NCBI GenBank assembly: GCA_012295275.1
Contig: CM022671.1
Span: 15,638,956 to 15,702,955, forward strand
Origin: Chrysomallon squamiferum
Lineage: Eukaryota > Mollusca > Gastropoda > Neomphalida > Peltospiridae
Direction of reading: 5' to 3'
Length of the DNA stretch: 64,000 nt
In this document: in pieces, positions 1-23,350 of the stretch
Layout of the letters: each line of letters begins with the position of its first letter
How positions within the stretch are numbered: position 1 is the first letter of the stretch
The notes under the pieces: model-generated
The model's input: the letters and a program-made list of their open reading frames with translations, nothing else
The model's database searches: none
What the model was told of the DNA's origin: nothing
Made by a program: the position numbers and the translations under genes

Positions 1-72
1 AGCAGTGTCTGTTTTCAGACAATACCTTTATACTAGCAGTGTCTGTCTTCAGACAACACCTTAATACTAGCA
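1..72. repeat. Two-copy short tandem repeat at window edge
   Basis: The first bases hold two near-identical copies of a unit of about 36 bp (a 'gcagtgtctg..cagacaa' core followed by 'acctt.atactag'), with the start of a third. The array is probably cut by the window edge. No coding or RNA signal is seen. Confidence 0.7.
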
Positions 73-1134
73 GGATCCAGATTTCAATAACATGTAAGAT
101 TTCAAATAGCAGGTGTGTATTTCAGTCTATTCTCTCTCTGTCTGTCTATGTACATGCACATTCACACATACACATATTCACATTATAATTCACATATACA
201 GAAACACACACATGTATACACATATACAAATACACACATTCATACAAACATAATACGTACATACATACTTATATACAAACATTCATACATATGTACATAC
301 GTACGTACATTTATATTCATCCACAAATACGCATACATACACAAATACATATATATACACATAGCTACATGCATTTATATTTACATACATACACAAACAC
401 GTACAAAAACACAGATGCATCCATACACACACCCACATACAGACACACTAAATACATTTTTAAAAATGTGTCACTCATACTCAAAGCAAAAGGAGATGTT
501 AAAGAAGAATGATGTGAAGAAGACTGGGTCGTGACATCTGTGTTGGTGTTCACGTTGAGTCTGAATTATCTCGAAAGCAAATACACTTCATCTATCACCG
601 GGCTGTGTAGATTCAATTACCCAGTACATTTGTTGACACCTTCTAATAAAGATCTCAGAAGCAAAGGTGCCCCCTGTCTTGTCAATAGCTGACAGCAGTG
701 TGCTTGGAAATAACAATAAAAAATTATGATTTCTTTCTTTCTTTCTTTCTTAATTTCTTTAATTATTTATTTGGTTTTCAAATGACAAAAGAGAAAAGAG
801 AAGGTGTTTGTATATGTATGAATGTACGTATGAATGCAATGAAATCATCAGATAGATAGATAGATATACAGACAGCTAGATAGATATATAGATTATAGAC
901 AGATACAATAGTTGCACGTATACGAAAATAAGAACATCTAGAAATCGTAAACTATAAAGTTTCGAATCACTAAAGCACGTGTATTCTGTTAGATCGATAT
1001 ATATATATATATATATATGATTATACTGTGATGGACAATCAACAGACGAAGCATATCTCACGACAGTTATTTACACAATCACGATCTTTATTCATGAAAT
1101 CAAATATGTCTGGCGGCTAAATTAGAATTTAATT

Positions 1135-1500
1135 TCCTGGTTTCTACACCACCCAGAGAGTCTGTTTGTTTTTCTTGTAGCTTGAATGAGACTGTGACGA
1201 AGTAACAGTTTGTAATACAGTTACTACAGTCCCAAATTAAATTTTATTCACAATTATAACCTACAGAAAGATTTCAACTAAATATTCCGAAACCAGTTTT
1301 GGGATGTGCTTTCATAAATAAGTTCCTGGTTTCTGTTTATTTTTATATTAGTTCAGCTGGAATTGTGACGAATGAACATTTTACAAATAGCTTCAAATTA
1401 AATTTTATTTTCCAATTTCAGTCTACAGAAAGATTATATCTCGGTTCATCTGAATATTCCCAAACCAATTTTTGAATGTGCTTTCATAAACAGATGGTGC
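1135..1500. repeat. Two-copy diverged tandem duplication, unit about 180 bp
   Basis: Two successive blocks share an ordered series of words: 'cctggtttct', 'gtgacgaa', 'caaattaaattttatt', 'ctacagaaagatt', 'aatattcc.aaacca.ttttg' and 'atgtgctttcataaa'. The second block starts near 1323. Divergence is moderate, so the duplication is not recent. Confidence 0.7.
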
Positions 1501-2299
1501 ATAGAAAATTACTTTGGAAATGCTCGAATTTATTGCCTTTTATAAAGGTTCTGTTCGAATATTCGATCGTTATAAAATGATAACGGTTTGTCGGTGTCTC
1601 GGAATATTTGCAATATCACGTCCATAACAAATAACTGTTTCTTCTTTTATTAATAACAGCCTCCCAGTTCAAGAAAATTTTATGATTTACGCAACTGCCG
1701 ACAGACAAATAAATTGATTTTTTTACAGACTAAACATTTTTAGATACTGAAACAAAATCATAAAAAATCAAATGCAGCAGTGATAACGATGATGATAATA
1801 ATGATGAAGATGATGATGAGATAATAACTATAACGATGATGATGATAATAATACCAATGATTATGATAATTATGATTACGTTTAAAATGATTTTGATGAT
1901 GATGATGATGATGATAATTACATAAGTGGATACGAGGAGGAATGTTGACAGAAAGACAGAAATAAACAAGTAGAAAAATAAAAGTATTGTGTATTCGACT
2001 TCACTCTTTCCCATTAACCGTTTTCATTATTTATTTAATAGTAACACTAATTAGTGATACATAATTAAGGAAATCCTGCACTCTGGCTGAAATCACTACC
2101 GCTGATCATTATCGCCATTTTGTTTAGGTTTTTCTGTTAACACTGCGAACAGCCGTTCTCATAAAAACAACAACATAATAACAGTTCTGCTATTTTCATT
2201 TATGGAACAGAAGAAATTCGAAATCATTTAATTATTTATATAGATATTTTTCTTCTTCTTCTTCTTTAAATCTGTGTTGTATTGAATGATAAAAACAAA

Positions 2300-2419
2300 A
2301 ACAAAAAATAATCTACCGATCGTTGGAATTTGGTAATTTCTTAATTTTGGGCTGTATCTTTTACTTATAAATTAAATAAATTAAGTAAATAAATTACCGA
2401 CCACTGCCATTCAGTAGGT

Positions 2420-2477
<58 letters not shown>

Positions 2478-2579
2478 GCAAAGTAGTTAGTCTAAAAATA
2501 AAATAAAACAAATAAATTACCATTGCTATTTTGTAGATTTTGGTGCTTAGCTACACATATTTTTTGTAGATTCTTTTTG

Positions 2580-2616
<37 letters not shown>

Positions 2617-3310
2617 TATTATTTTTAGTTCTTTATGTACTCTATTCTTTCTGTATAATACTATAATCAGTTACGGCTAAAATCAAATAAACTAAATTAA
2701 TTAGGAAATCATCGACCAGTGCCATTTTGTAGTTTTCTTTCTATTTATTTATTTATTTTTCATTTGAAGTTAATCGGCATGTACGTTATTCTTTCTGTAT
2801 AATACGTCAGTTACATCTGAAACAAAATAAATTAAATCAATTAACAAAGTATAGACCATTCCCATTTTGTAGTTTCTTGACACTTAGGTATACATTTTTA
2901 TTTAGCTATTCTTGTTAGATGCATGAACGTTATTGTTTATGTATAACAGTATGTCTGTGTGTTCTTGTACGCGTGCGTCTTTGTTTGTGTATGTGTGTGC
3001 ATGTGTATGTATATGTGTGTGTTTGTGTGTGTGTGTTAGTTATTCTTTGTGTTTGTGTGTGTGTGTGTGTTAGTGTATGTACACTGTTCTTTCTGTATAA
3101 TACCATAAATCAGTTACGGCTAAAATCAAATAAATTAAATTAAATTAAGAAATCATCGACCCGTGACATTTTGTAGCTTTCTTGACGCTTAGCTGTACCT
3201 TCTGTTTACTTATTTATTTTTCATTTGTGGTCAATCTGCCAAGTTGCATGTACGTTATTGTTTCTGTACAGCTCCATAAATCATACGTTACGTCTAAAAT
3301 CTGTACCAAG
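2300..3310. repeat. Diverged tandem array with internal TG microsatellites
   Basis: At least five imperfect copies of a unit of about 150-250 bp lie in a row. Each carries words such as 'gttattctttctgtataata', 'cagttacggctaaaatcaaa', 'aaattaatta', 'aatcatcgaccagtgcc' and 'attttgtagtttc'. TG/AT dinucleotide runs (2420-2475, 2581-2614, about 2990-3070) have expanded at similar places within units. Confidence 0.7.
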
Positions 3311-3895
3311 TGAGCAAAATCAATACCAATTACCAAAGATTTGATCTGCTTACACACGATATTTTATTAGACAGGGATCTCAATGGACAGCTGCTGGTTA
3401 TTATGGAAGATCGAATGTCTTGCTTCTCCTACATTTTGGGAAAGAGGACTTCACTCGGAATCGATATATTAATTTCTGTTAGTGCCTATCAGTGGGTGTT
3501 ATGGAGACGTGCGCAAGGTCAAGGCCGAGTTTTATTAATTCCAAACACTATTTACTGTGAAATTAAATAACTGACGACGGATGTGAAATAAAATTTTACT
3601 GCTAAATTATAATTTGTTCTATGTGTCTCTTTATTTAGTTATTTAATCCGGAGTCGGTCGTCAAGGATATGACAAAAAAAAAAACAAAAAAATTAATTTA
3701 AAAATCAGTAGTCAGACAAAAACCATGGATTTGTGATTTAAACTAGTGTGTCATGTTAATCTGGAATTATTAAAATAATATAATTACTTAATGAAAATAA
3801 TCGTGCGTTTAAATACAAAAACTCCAGGCCATGCCGTACAACACACAGTTTAAGATTTTTAAGTTGATTTACTACAGCAATAATGTTAAATGTTA

Positions 3896-3930
<35 letters not shown>

Positions 3931-4123
3931 GCATACATACATACATACATACATACATACATACATACATACATACATACATACATAAATACAAGCATAC
4001 ATACATACAAGCATACATACATACATACATACATACATACATACATACATACATACATACATACATACATACATACATACATACATACATACATACATAC
4101 ATACATACATACATACACATATA
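3896..4123. repeat. CATA tetranucleotide microsatellite
   Basis: More than 200 bp of nearly pure (ATAC)n, with a few interruptions (ATATAGC near 3926, and AAATACAAG/ATACAAG near 3986-4012). Open frames on both strands arise because the tetranucleotide has no stop in several frames. They are not genes. Confidence 0.95.
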
Positions 4124-5717
4124 GGTACATTTCGACTATTTTCGTGTCTAATTTTACAGCGACGCTTGGGAGATATAAAAATAAATTTTGTAAATTAATA
4201 AAAATTGTTACTGTTAAATTACGCCGCCCTCTTCTGTAACATTCTTTAATGACATAACATGAAACATATTGTCTCCATGGCTACCAGCGATCTCGAAACT
4301 TCAGCAGCAAACAATATGTTCATCATTCATAATTTGTCAGACGTTATTGTCCAGATCTCATTGATCGCAGCCCAAAAGTAGCGACAATCAGCCATGTTAA
4401 CACACAGAAATAATACGTTATTAATGATCGCTTCTGCAAATCAGAGTCTTGTTCCACACATCCGAATCATTTAGACATCAGCTGAATATAAAAATAAAAA
4501 CGTATTTACAAACAGCGACACTGCCAAACGAGGCTGTTTGCATTATTTGACTAACGTTTATTTCTGCCCTTATCAGTTATCGATCAGCTTCTAATCAATC
4601 AACGGAGTCTGCGTGCGTAAAACTGTGCAAGTGATTGCTTCGTATTCAACTACAACGGCAGCAACTGTGTAATATATGCGAGTGGGTTTGGCAGTCACGT
4701 TATTGATTGATTTTCAACGTATTTGACTAAGTCAGTTTTATATTTACTCTCTCTGCCTGAAGTAATTACATGTAAATAACGTCGCTGATTTAAAAAAAAA
4801 AAAAAAAAAAAAAAACCCAGGTAGATTTATCGCAGACTGATGATGTATTAGTTATTGACATTATTAGTCAGTTTACCTTTCTATCATTCTGTCAATACTT
4901 TATTACATGCTGTCAATGTTATTTATTATTTTGTTGTGATACACTGAAAAAAAAAGTACGTCAGGAGAGTTTTCCTCGGGTTCAGCGAGTCGATTTCTTC
5001 CACACCACTCCACTCCCTGTGTTTAATTGTCGCTGCTAACTACATACATTACTTTGTTCTTCGATCCTGCTGAGCGTGAAAAAACCGTGAACCGAACGTT
5101 AACGTGTGATTCGTTCATTGTTTCTGACTGATTGGAGATGTCAGCACTCAGTTTGGTTCTCTATGTGTATAATTGATGACTGCTGACGTAGGGAAGGTCG
5201 ATCGATAATATTATAAATAATATCTAATCAATAATAGAAACAGATTTTTTTTTCTGCTTCTTTTTTTACAGAATCAAACTGATGATTCGAGTGGGTTTTT
5301 TGTTTTGTTTTTTGTGTGTGAGGGTTGTTTTTGGTTGTTTTTTTTTGCAGATATAATTACCAAAGGCTATCTGCTGGAAATATCAAAGAAAAAAAAAAAG
5401 ATAGAAAACGTAATGGTGTGTATCGATTGAGTAAATCAGGGAGGGAAATATCATGAGAGGCTGTTGAGAATGGACGACTTGGGAACAGCCAATGGATCAC
5501 CCCGAGGCCGAAAATAAAACTTTTTTCACTCCTACTGGTTTCTAAATATAGCCATATTACGAACAAAATAAAACCTGTTTTTTTTAACAGAGGTTAAGAA
5601 AATAGTAATTTAATTTTAAATATTCTGACCTATGCATGCACATATATATATAATATATATAATATATTAAAGCAAGAATAATAATATCGATGGATGATGA
5701 TGATGATAGTTTATTAT

Positions 5718-5736
5718 ATATGTTTGTGTGTGTGTG

Positions 5737-5824
<88 letters not shown>
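5718..5824. repeat. TG then GA dinucleotide microsatellite
   Basis: A short TG run is followed by about 85 bp of uninterrupted GA from about 5739, ending in GACT repeats. A CA run follows near 5857-5873. The open frames here are artefacts of the repeat. Confidence 0.95.
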
Positions 5825-5827
<3 letters not shown>

Positions 5828-6152
5828 ACTGACTGATTGATTAGGCAGACAGTCAAACACACACACACACACACCAGACACAGAGATAGACAGATACAGA
5901 AAGAAGCAGACATACAGACACACTCGTAAGTATGCAAGTATAAAAATAAAGATAAAGGTAAACAAGAAAACAAAACACTTTAATTACTATTATCTATCTG
6001 ATATATTTATGTGTCTATACTTCTGTCTGTCTTTAATCTGTCCAAGTTTATTCTATGTCCTATTATACCTCTGTGCATTTGTGTGTCTGTCTATCAGTCT
6101 GTTTATATATATAATAGGTGCTAAACTAAATACCTGTCAAACAAACACTCAC

Positions 6153-6594
6153 CTATCCCAGCACCAACGACGATTCTTCCTGACAACAGAGCAAATTTGT
6201 CCTTAGCGACTGCCATGGAAATAGAGCCTATCGTGAAAATAAGACTGGCGATCATAATAACCGCGCGCCGGCCGAGTCGGTCGTTGAGGAACCCCCCAAT
6301 AAGAGCGAAAACAGCCGCCGCCCCAACTGTCACGCTGACAATCAGCTCTTGCCATACAGAGGACAGGTTGAAAGTGTTTCTGATTAATATCATGGCCCCT
6401 GAAATCACTCCGGTATCGTATCCGAAAAGAAATCCACCGAGCGCGGCGAAAAATGTCAAAATGTACAGAAAGACAGGAGTCGTTTTGCTCTCTGGAATGC
6501 TGTCTATTTTTAAGTCAATTTTCTCTTCGTCCGAATCATCGTAGAATTTGTTGGGTCTCCCCCGGCCTGTGCTGCTGTTACTGACTTTCGCCAT
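6153..6594 (-). CDS. SLC2A13: SLC2A13-like proton myo-inositol cotransporter, first coding exon only
   Basis: The exon encodes the N-terminus of an MFS sugar transporter of the HMIT (SLC2A13) type, which carries myo-inositol with protons across the plasma membrane. A hydrophilic, acidic N-terminal tail is followed by transmembrane segment 1 with the motif [14 protein letters not shown], the segment 2-3 loop motif NDRLGRR, and segment 4 ending at GAGIG. The ATG at 6594 is preferred (G at -3 and +4). An in-frame ATG 25 codons upstream at 6669 is possible but adds an unlikely tail. The exon ends after 147 codons plus one base at a strong GTGAGT donor. That is the same codon and phase as exon 1 of the complete gene at 36528-44938. 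No second exon is found in the remaining 6.1 kb, so the gene either continues beyond the window or is truncated. Confidence 0.8.
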
Positions 6595-6875
6595 GTCGGA
6601 CAAGACAGTGGTCCTCACCTCACACAAACATCCAGTCTCAGTATGGCTCAGGGTAAAAATTATCCACAACGCGAACTGCAGTTCTTCGGATCGATCGATA
6701 ATTGAATGCCATTGGTGTACGCTTATTTAGCAGTTCAAATATTCCCGCTAGAAGCATCTTTGATCTTTTATTCATCTAAATAAATAATCCTTCATAATTA
6801 GATAATCTCGTGCGTGTTGGAGTGTTTTTCTCTTATAAATCTTAATCATTCAGCTCAAGGTCAGATGGATAAAGG

Positions 6876-7445
6876 AAAACTGTAACACGGTATATTATCA
6901 GTTTAAACCGACCTCTGTATTAGAAAACTCCAACACAGTATATTATCAGTTTAAACCGACCTCTGTATTAGAAAACTATATCACAATGTCATCTCTTAAA
7001 ACAGATTTTTGTATAGAGAACTATATGACAGTATGTCAATTAAAACAGACATCTGTATTAGAAAACTGTATCAAATACAGACATCTGTAAACTAGATCAC
7101 AATACGCTGTCACTTAAAACAGAAAACTGTATCACAATACGTTGTCACTTAAAACAGACATCTGCATTAGAAAACTATATCACAATACGTTGTCACTTAA
7201 AACAGACATCTGCTGTATTCACAATACGAAAACTATATCTGTACAATACGTTGTCACTTGTAAAACAGACATCTGTAACTTAAAACAGACATCTGTATTA
7301 GAAAACTATATCACAATACGTTGTCACTTAAAACAAACATCTGCACTAGAAAACTAGATCACAATACGCTGCCACTTAAAACAGACATCTGCACTAGAAA
7401 ACTAGATCACAATACATTCTCACTTAAAACAAACATCTGTACAAG
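6876..7445. repeat. Minisatellite, unit about 45-55 bp
   Basis: Roughly a dozen imperfect copies share 'gtcacttaaaacagacatctg', 'tattagaaaactatatcacaatacgt' and shortened variants. Some copies are truncated or fused, for example near 7065-7120 and 7215-7290, which suggests slippage or unequal exchange. The first two units differ most (containing 'tatattatcagtttaaaccgac'). Confidence 0.85.
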
Positions 7446-9499
7446 ACAACAACAACAACAACAACAAAATAATCATATATAAATGTGATAGATGTTCAAA
7501 AGAAGATTTTCTAATGTCATCATATAAACGAATTTTCTTTGTTTCAAACTATTACAAGAAAGTTTTCACGTTTAAATAGATAAAAGTTGAATCTTGTAAT
7601 TGTAATAATAATAAATTTCAGGAAGCATGTATTTTCATGAAACCTAAACATTTTAATTCACTTGTGTTTATTTGTTATTTTCATTCCATAATTCATAATA
7701 CAAATTAACATCAAAAATCAGTTAAACAAACAATGTTTATCAGATCAAGATATTGGTTCTGGAAACGCAGAAGAAGAAGATGAAACCAAGATATCTGTAC
7801 ACATATTCTCACAAAGTATCATTATTTTAAAAATAGCATGTCAGAAATATGAAATTATAGGTTTTTCTTTTTTTTTTCTTTCTTTTCTTTTTCCAATTTA
7901 CTGACAGTTTTCATGTTTTACATCAATTATATATTGCATCAAGAACTAGCTTATCGATTCGCTGTGTGTCGCTAATATCACAGTTTAATAAGCAACATCA
8001 AAATGCAGATAACATCTAATTCAATACTCCATTAATTTACATTCCACAGCAAATCAACACTAATAAATCAATAACACACAATTGTTTATAATAACAAAAA
8101 TCGACTCATACAAAAAGAAAGACAAAACCTGAAAAAAAAATATAATTAAATATTCATTTTGATAATTGGCAAAAAAACATTAAAAAAAAAAAAAAAAAAA
8201 ATAATAATAATAATAAAATAATAAAAACAAAGCCACCTTTATAATATAAAATAATAAAGATTTAAAAAAAAAACCAAAAATAACTGGTTCATTAATTATT
8301 ATAACGCAAACAAAGTGGGTGAAAATACACACCCTCGTTTTACTCTGTTTTCAAAAACTATGAAAATTATATACATTTGATGTTATTATACATCCTCAGT
8401 TTCATATAATATCTTAATACAATTATTATATTGTCACTTGAACAAGAATCGTACTGGATATGCGCATCGATAGATTTTACGGAATACAGAACCCTTTTCT
8501 GAAGGTTTATAAAACATGAGTATTATAATCTCATGATTATCTTAGTGCAAGCAATATTAAAAACCAGTAAACAAAATCCACCATGCAGCTTCCTGTTTTT
8601 CTTAAATCTCTGTGGTTCATCGGCAAATATTACTATTCTACAGATAATTTATGAAATTCTAATATTTAGCACAATATTAAATTTCCGATTACAGAGAAGC
8701 ATTACATAATTGTATTTCTCGTTTTAAGCATTTATGATGCTATTTTTGCAGCCACTGTTCCCGATTCCAATCAAACCCTAATTACAAGTCAATGCACATC
8801 GTATTTTTAAATGTTTGGAGAGATATGTTAAGTCAGCAGGACATGGTTTTGAAAAAGCGGCAGGACACGCAATATCTTGTCTAGTTTACTAGGCGCTTTC
8901 AGAAAGTTAGTTATTACTTATTTTTCAATAACTATCACTTCATTTGTCAAAAATGTTACATGACTAAGTTCTGCTAATCCTATTTCCCCCCCCTCGTATC
9001 TATTTGTAGATAGCTTTAAAATGGTGGCCATCTATTTATTTTTCAAAAAAATATGAATACTTTCATGAATCGACGTTTAATTTTTCAGTTCGGCATACTG
9101 AAACAAGGCAAATGAAAACCATTTTTAAGATTACTTTCTGAAAGCTCACATTCATCTGTGAGAACTTAACACACTGCAGTCTACTGGGATGTAATCTTAG
9201 CTAAAAAGCCTGAGCAATCTGCAGTAAGAAGATTATGGCGGAAAGATAATGCATATTATTGATAACACTGATAGAAATGTGCTGTATGCGACGTCGTCAC
9301 GACTACAAAAACTACAACAGAAGATACAAAAAGAGCTCTGTCAGAATATTTTTAAACCACTGTTTTGTTGTTATTAAGATTGGACTGTCGTGTAAATTTA
9401 CATAAAAGAAAATTACGTTTCAGTATTGATTCTAACAGTTTATGCGATGCTGTACAATCTTCGAACAACATATAACAACAACAGTGGATGATTCCGCCA

Positions 9500-10306
9500 T
9501 GCTGGGCGAGACATTCATTAAGTCATCTCTCCCAGTTGTCGTTTGATGAAGTATGTTGCCTTCCTTCTTCAGCGCCTAAGTTCTGCTGACGGGTGATTGG
9601 CGGTCTTTGACGTTGAAACATCCATCTGCCTATAATGTCCCAGACTTGTTCAATAAGGGGAAGGGTAGTAGGGCTCAGTGCTTGACATGGTATATGTTGT
9701 GCTGCACTGACGAGTGTGCACGGTGAGCACGGACACTGTCGTCCTAAAACATCGACCCACACGTCAAGCAAATGGACGTAAAAGGAATTCAGTACATTGT
9801 CCCGGCAGTCCTGCAAGTGATCCGTCTTGTATGAAGGGGTTGCAGTCAAACTGATACCACCGCATATCATAACCGATCTACCGCCAAATATGTCATGAAA
9901 TCGCATTCTAACGTTGGCATGCCATTCATTCCAAAGTGAATGGGGACTCAATAACAAATGAGACCACCAACGAAAAACCCAGTTCTTTCGCTCTTTGTGC
10001 CGTTTACGTCTGTGGGCAATATGTTTATTTGTCAAAGTGGCACAACCCGGGGCCATCGGGCGTGTAGATGAGCTGCGTGAAGACTGTTTCCAATAATCAG
10101 GTCAACTGGACACGAGTTGCCTGATGAATGTTTGCAACAATTTGATTTGCCGTTTGAACTCGATTTCTTGCCCTGTTGTTGTTGCCCTGGGCTGTATGAA
10201 CGGGGTTACCCAACATTGTGTTTTTGTTGGTACCTGTTCTATACTTTTTGGGGTATTGCCCGTATAGGCCCGTTTTTTGAATGAATAGATAGCAATAGAA
10301 GTACAT
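9500..10306 (-). pseudogene. Decayed Tc1/mariner-family transposase
   Basis: Two minus-strand open segments in different frames (10306-10097, then 10056-9523) together resemble a Tc1-like DDE transposase. The first has the Arg/Gln-rich DNA-binding style of sequence (..ARNRVQTANQIVANIHQATR). The second has a near-consensus VMICGGISLTATP block, an RDNVLN block and a C-terminal LIEQVWDIIGR block, the counterpart of 'NPIEHxWDxLGR' in the family. The catalytic DNARPH region has decayed to an unrelated Cys-rich string, so the protein is not functional. The frames do not join, and no clear terminal inverted repeats were located, so the element's ends are unknown. Confidence 0.75.
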
Positions 10307-11143
10307 CGACTTGAATAAGCGACATCACCAGTTCAAACAATAAAAGTGACTACAAACAAAACAATAATCATTGAATAATTAACAGAATGAAAAAGATTGA
10401 CAGAAATTATGTTCCTCGGTGATTATTCGACCTTCCTGAGTATTGTCATAATCGAGAATGACACACCACACGTTTCCAGTGCAACAGCAAGATAAACGTG
10501 TAAATTATGGACCGCGGTTTGGTGTCTTGATAGACATATCTGAACTTTCTTTACTAGGATGTCTATGATAGAATAAATAGTTCATATTAATGTTTCAGGT
10601 TACTTACTAATTTTGTAACAGTGTGTGTGTGTTTGTGTTTGTGTGTTAATAATTAACAAACAAAATTAAGGCAATCTTTTTTTTTATTATTTTGTTACAA
10701 AATTTACATTTCACAGCAAATTATCAACACTCCATCGGTGACATAACTGTGTTTAACAACAAAAATCTACTCATATAAAAAGAGACAAAACCTGAGAAGA
10801 AAATTGAAAAGAAAAAGTCTGTTGTAATATTTATTTTGATATGTATTACAAATAAAATAGTCACTTTTTATAATATAAAATAATAATAATAATAATAACA
10901 ACAAATTTAATAAAATATCTTTGCCCCTTGATAACCTTTGCTTATTTTGCCTTTATTCTAAATCTTTGTGAAAACATTGATCACAGTTACCAGTATTTTA
11001 CATTGGTGAATAGACAAAACTAATGAATATTTGCTGTTTTATTCCTTATATCACAGAATCATGGGTGACATGCATACAAAAATAAATAATATACATATTT
11101 CTTTTGTTTTTCCCAGCCAGAAAAGAAGCATACAGTTTTGTTT

Positions 11144-22116
<10,973 letters not shown>

Positions 22117-22185
22117 AGCGTATGGTCAACAGTCTATTAGGAAAACAAACTATAACTCCTAGCTTCATTAGCCATCTTGTGTCAC

Positions 22186-22199
22186 ATTGTCATAGCAAC
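22186..22199 (-). promoter_or_regulatory. RFX X-box-like motif upstream of IQCA1
   Basis: On the minus strand the site reads GTTGCTATGACAAT, matching 11 of 14 positions of the imperfect inverted-repeat X-box (GTTGCCATGGCAAC) bound by RFX factors. It lies 70-83 bases upstream of the IQCA1 start codon. RFX factors control many ciliary genes, which suits this gene; the binding itself is inferred. Confidence 0.5.
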
Positions 22200-22410
22200 T
22201 ACATCTCGTAACGTTCGAGATAAAACGTTACAGGAAACGTGGCATTGCAAAAAATGACAGTCTCGATAACAGAGACTCCACAATCGCAACCATTCATAGT
22301 ATTCCCGATTTTTCTTTTTTTGTTTAAAATTTTAGATTAATTTAGAAGTACTTTTTAAAATTCTAATCAAGAAAATAAAAACATGTTAGGAATAAGTGAC
22401 GATTTTCATT

Positions 22411-22419
22411 ACCGGAAAT
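22411..22419 (+). promoter_or_regulatory. ETS/GABP-like site
   Basis: ACCGGAAAT matches the ETS-family consensus (A/C)CCGGAA(G/A)T at all but the first few positions. It sits centrally in the IQCA1-BCAP31 divergent promoter. Such sites are common at housekeeping promoters. Confidence 0.35.
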
Positions 22420-23350
22420 CTCGTTAATTCCCGTTTTAAACGAGAGTTAGACTAAATCTGGATGTGTATGTTTATGTTGTTCAGTTTCAGTTAAGAGAGG
22501 AAATTAAAATTGGACGTCTGGGTCTGTACATTTTATAATTAATTTTATTGCTCCTATGCTTTCACTTGATAAATAATTGAATATTTTTAATGAAGCAGAC
22601 CGTTATTTATTTATTTTGTTATTATTATTATTATAATTTTTTTTTTTTTTAAATCCAAGTCTAAGTTTTACGCATATGAATTACTACGAAGATGATGATG
22701 ATGATGATGATATGTCTATAAATACGATCATACATCAAATGATCGACGTGTACATCTGGAATATATTTATATCTTATTTATAGTTAAACTTAATGTAAAC
22801 AGAGACATATAATTATTTTTATTATCGTTCGATTCATTGTTCTATTATTCATTTATTCTTGAATAATTTATTGTCAATAGAAAATATTTAAATAATAAAC
22901 ATGCTATTTTATATATATATACATGATCATATATGAAATAAATGACGTGTACATTTGGAATATATTTTAATCTGATTTATGATTAAGGTAAACAGAAATC
23001 GACAATTTTATTATTGTCAATAGAATATAGATAATAATAATAAGACGATGTCATTGATGATCAATATCATGATGTACATTGGACTACTTCATCAATGCAT
23101 ACTATGATACTTCAAACCTGATATGTGATAAACTAACTTTCATGCTATCTCACATTGTGAAATATTCATAACTCAAAATAGTGTGTCTGTGGATATCACT
23201 TGTAAAACTGTAATCTTAATTTCCTTAAAGATAAGATTTGTAAATATGAAGTTGTTTATCATAAATATAAGTGGTTGTCTCCATAATATCATGAAAGAAC
23301 TTATAACTATATCCTGTAATAATGTCTAATTTCAGATAAATTTTTTAAAT

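Larger units (their letters stand above)
73..6152. other. Gene-free repeat-rich stretch (probably intron 1 of the SLC2A13-like gene, or intergenic)
   Basis: No exon of a known family was found on either strand. The stretch holds CA-rich low-complexity sequence (about 120-450), GATA repeats (about 850-900), several AT tracts, two diverged tandem arrays (1135-1500 and about 2300-3310), a long CATA array and a GA array. Because the SLC2A13-like exon at 6153-6594 ends with a strong donor pointing this way, most of the stretch is probably first-intron sequence of that gene. ORFs here are translations of simple repeats, apart from an unrecognised 86-codon ORF at 3310-3570 with no family features. 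Confidence 0.6.
6595..11143. other. Intergenic stretch with minisatellite and dead transposon
   Basis: Between the SLC2A13-like start and the IQCA1 stop lie a minisatellite (6876-7445), AT-rich sequence with A runs (7500-8300), a non-repetitive part with no detectable gene (8300-9490), a broken Tc1-like transposase (9500-10306) and the IQCA1 3' flank. The 3' flank has a candidate AATAAA on the minus strand at 11043-11038, about 100 bases past the stop. The part just upstream of 6594 should contain the SLC2A13-like promoter, but no clear element was recognised. Confidence 0.6.
22117..23350. promoter_or_regulatory. Shared head-to-head promoter region of IQCA1 and BCAP31
   Basis: The start codons of IQCA1 (minus) and BCAP31 (plus) are 1234 bp apart and point away from each other. 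The part near 22190-22450 is less AT-rich, with several CpGs, an RFX X-box-like site (22186-22199), a short 'aacgtt..aacgtt' inverted repeat near 22210-22230 and an ETS-type ACCGGAAAT at 22411-22419. A possible 3' splice site (tttcag) near 23335, just before the BCAP31 ATG, suggests a non-coding first exon further upstream. Confidence 0.5.

Noticed and set aside
3310-3570. 86-codon ORF that could be a small gene
   Set aside because: It has no recognisable motif and no clear splice or regulatory context, and it follows directly on a tandem array. Chance is sufficient.
3756-4239. Several long open frames (Tyr/Val/Cys- or His/Thr-rich) on both strands
   Set aside because: They are translations of the CATA microsatellite, where several frames lack stops; there is no splice or start evidence.
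5584-5973. Ser/Leu-rich open frames
   Set aside because: Translation of the GA/CT dinucleotide array.
8885-9155. Possible short element: inverted copies of 'gctttcagaaagt' about 240 bp apart
   Set aside because: The word is itself nearly palindromic, so inverted matches are expected. No target duplication or longer inverted ends were found.
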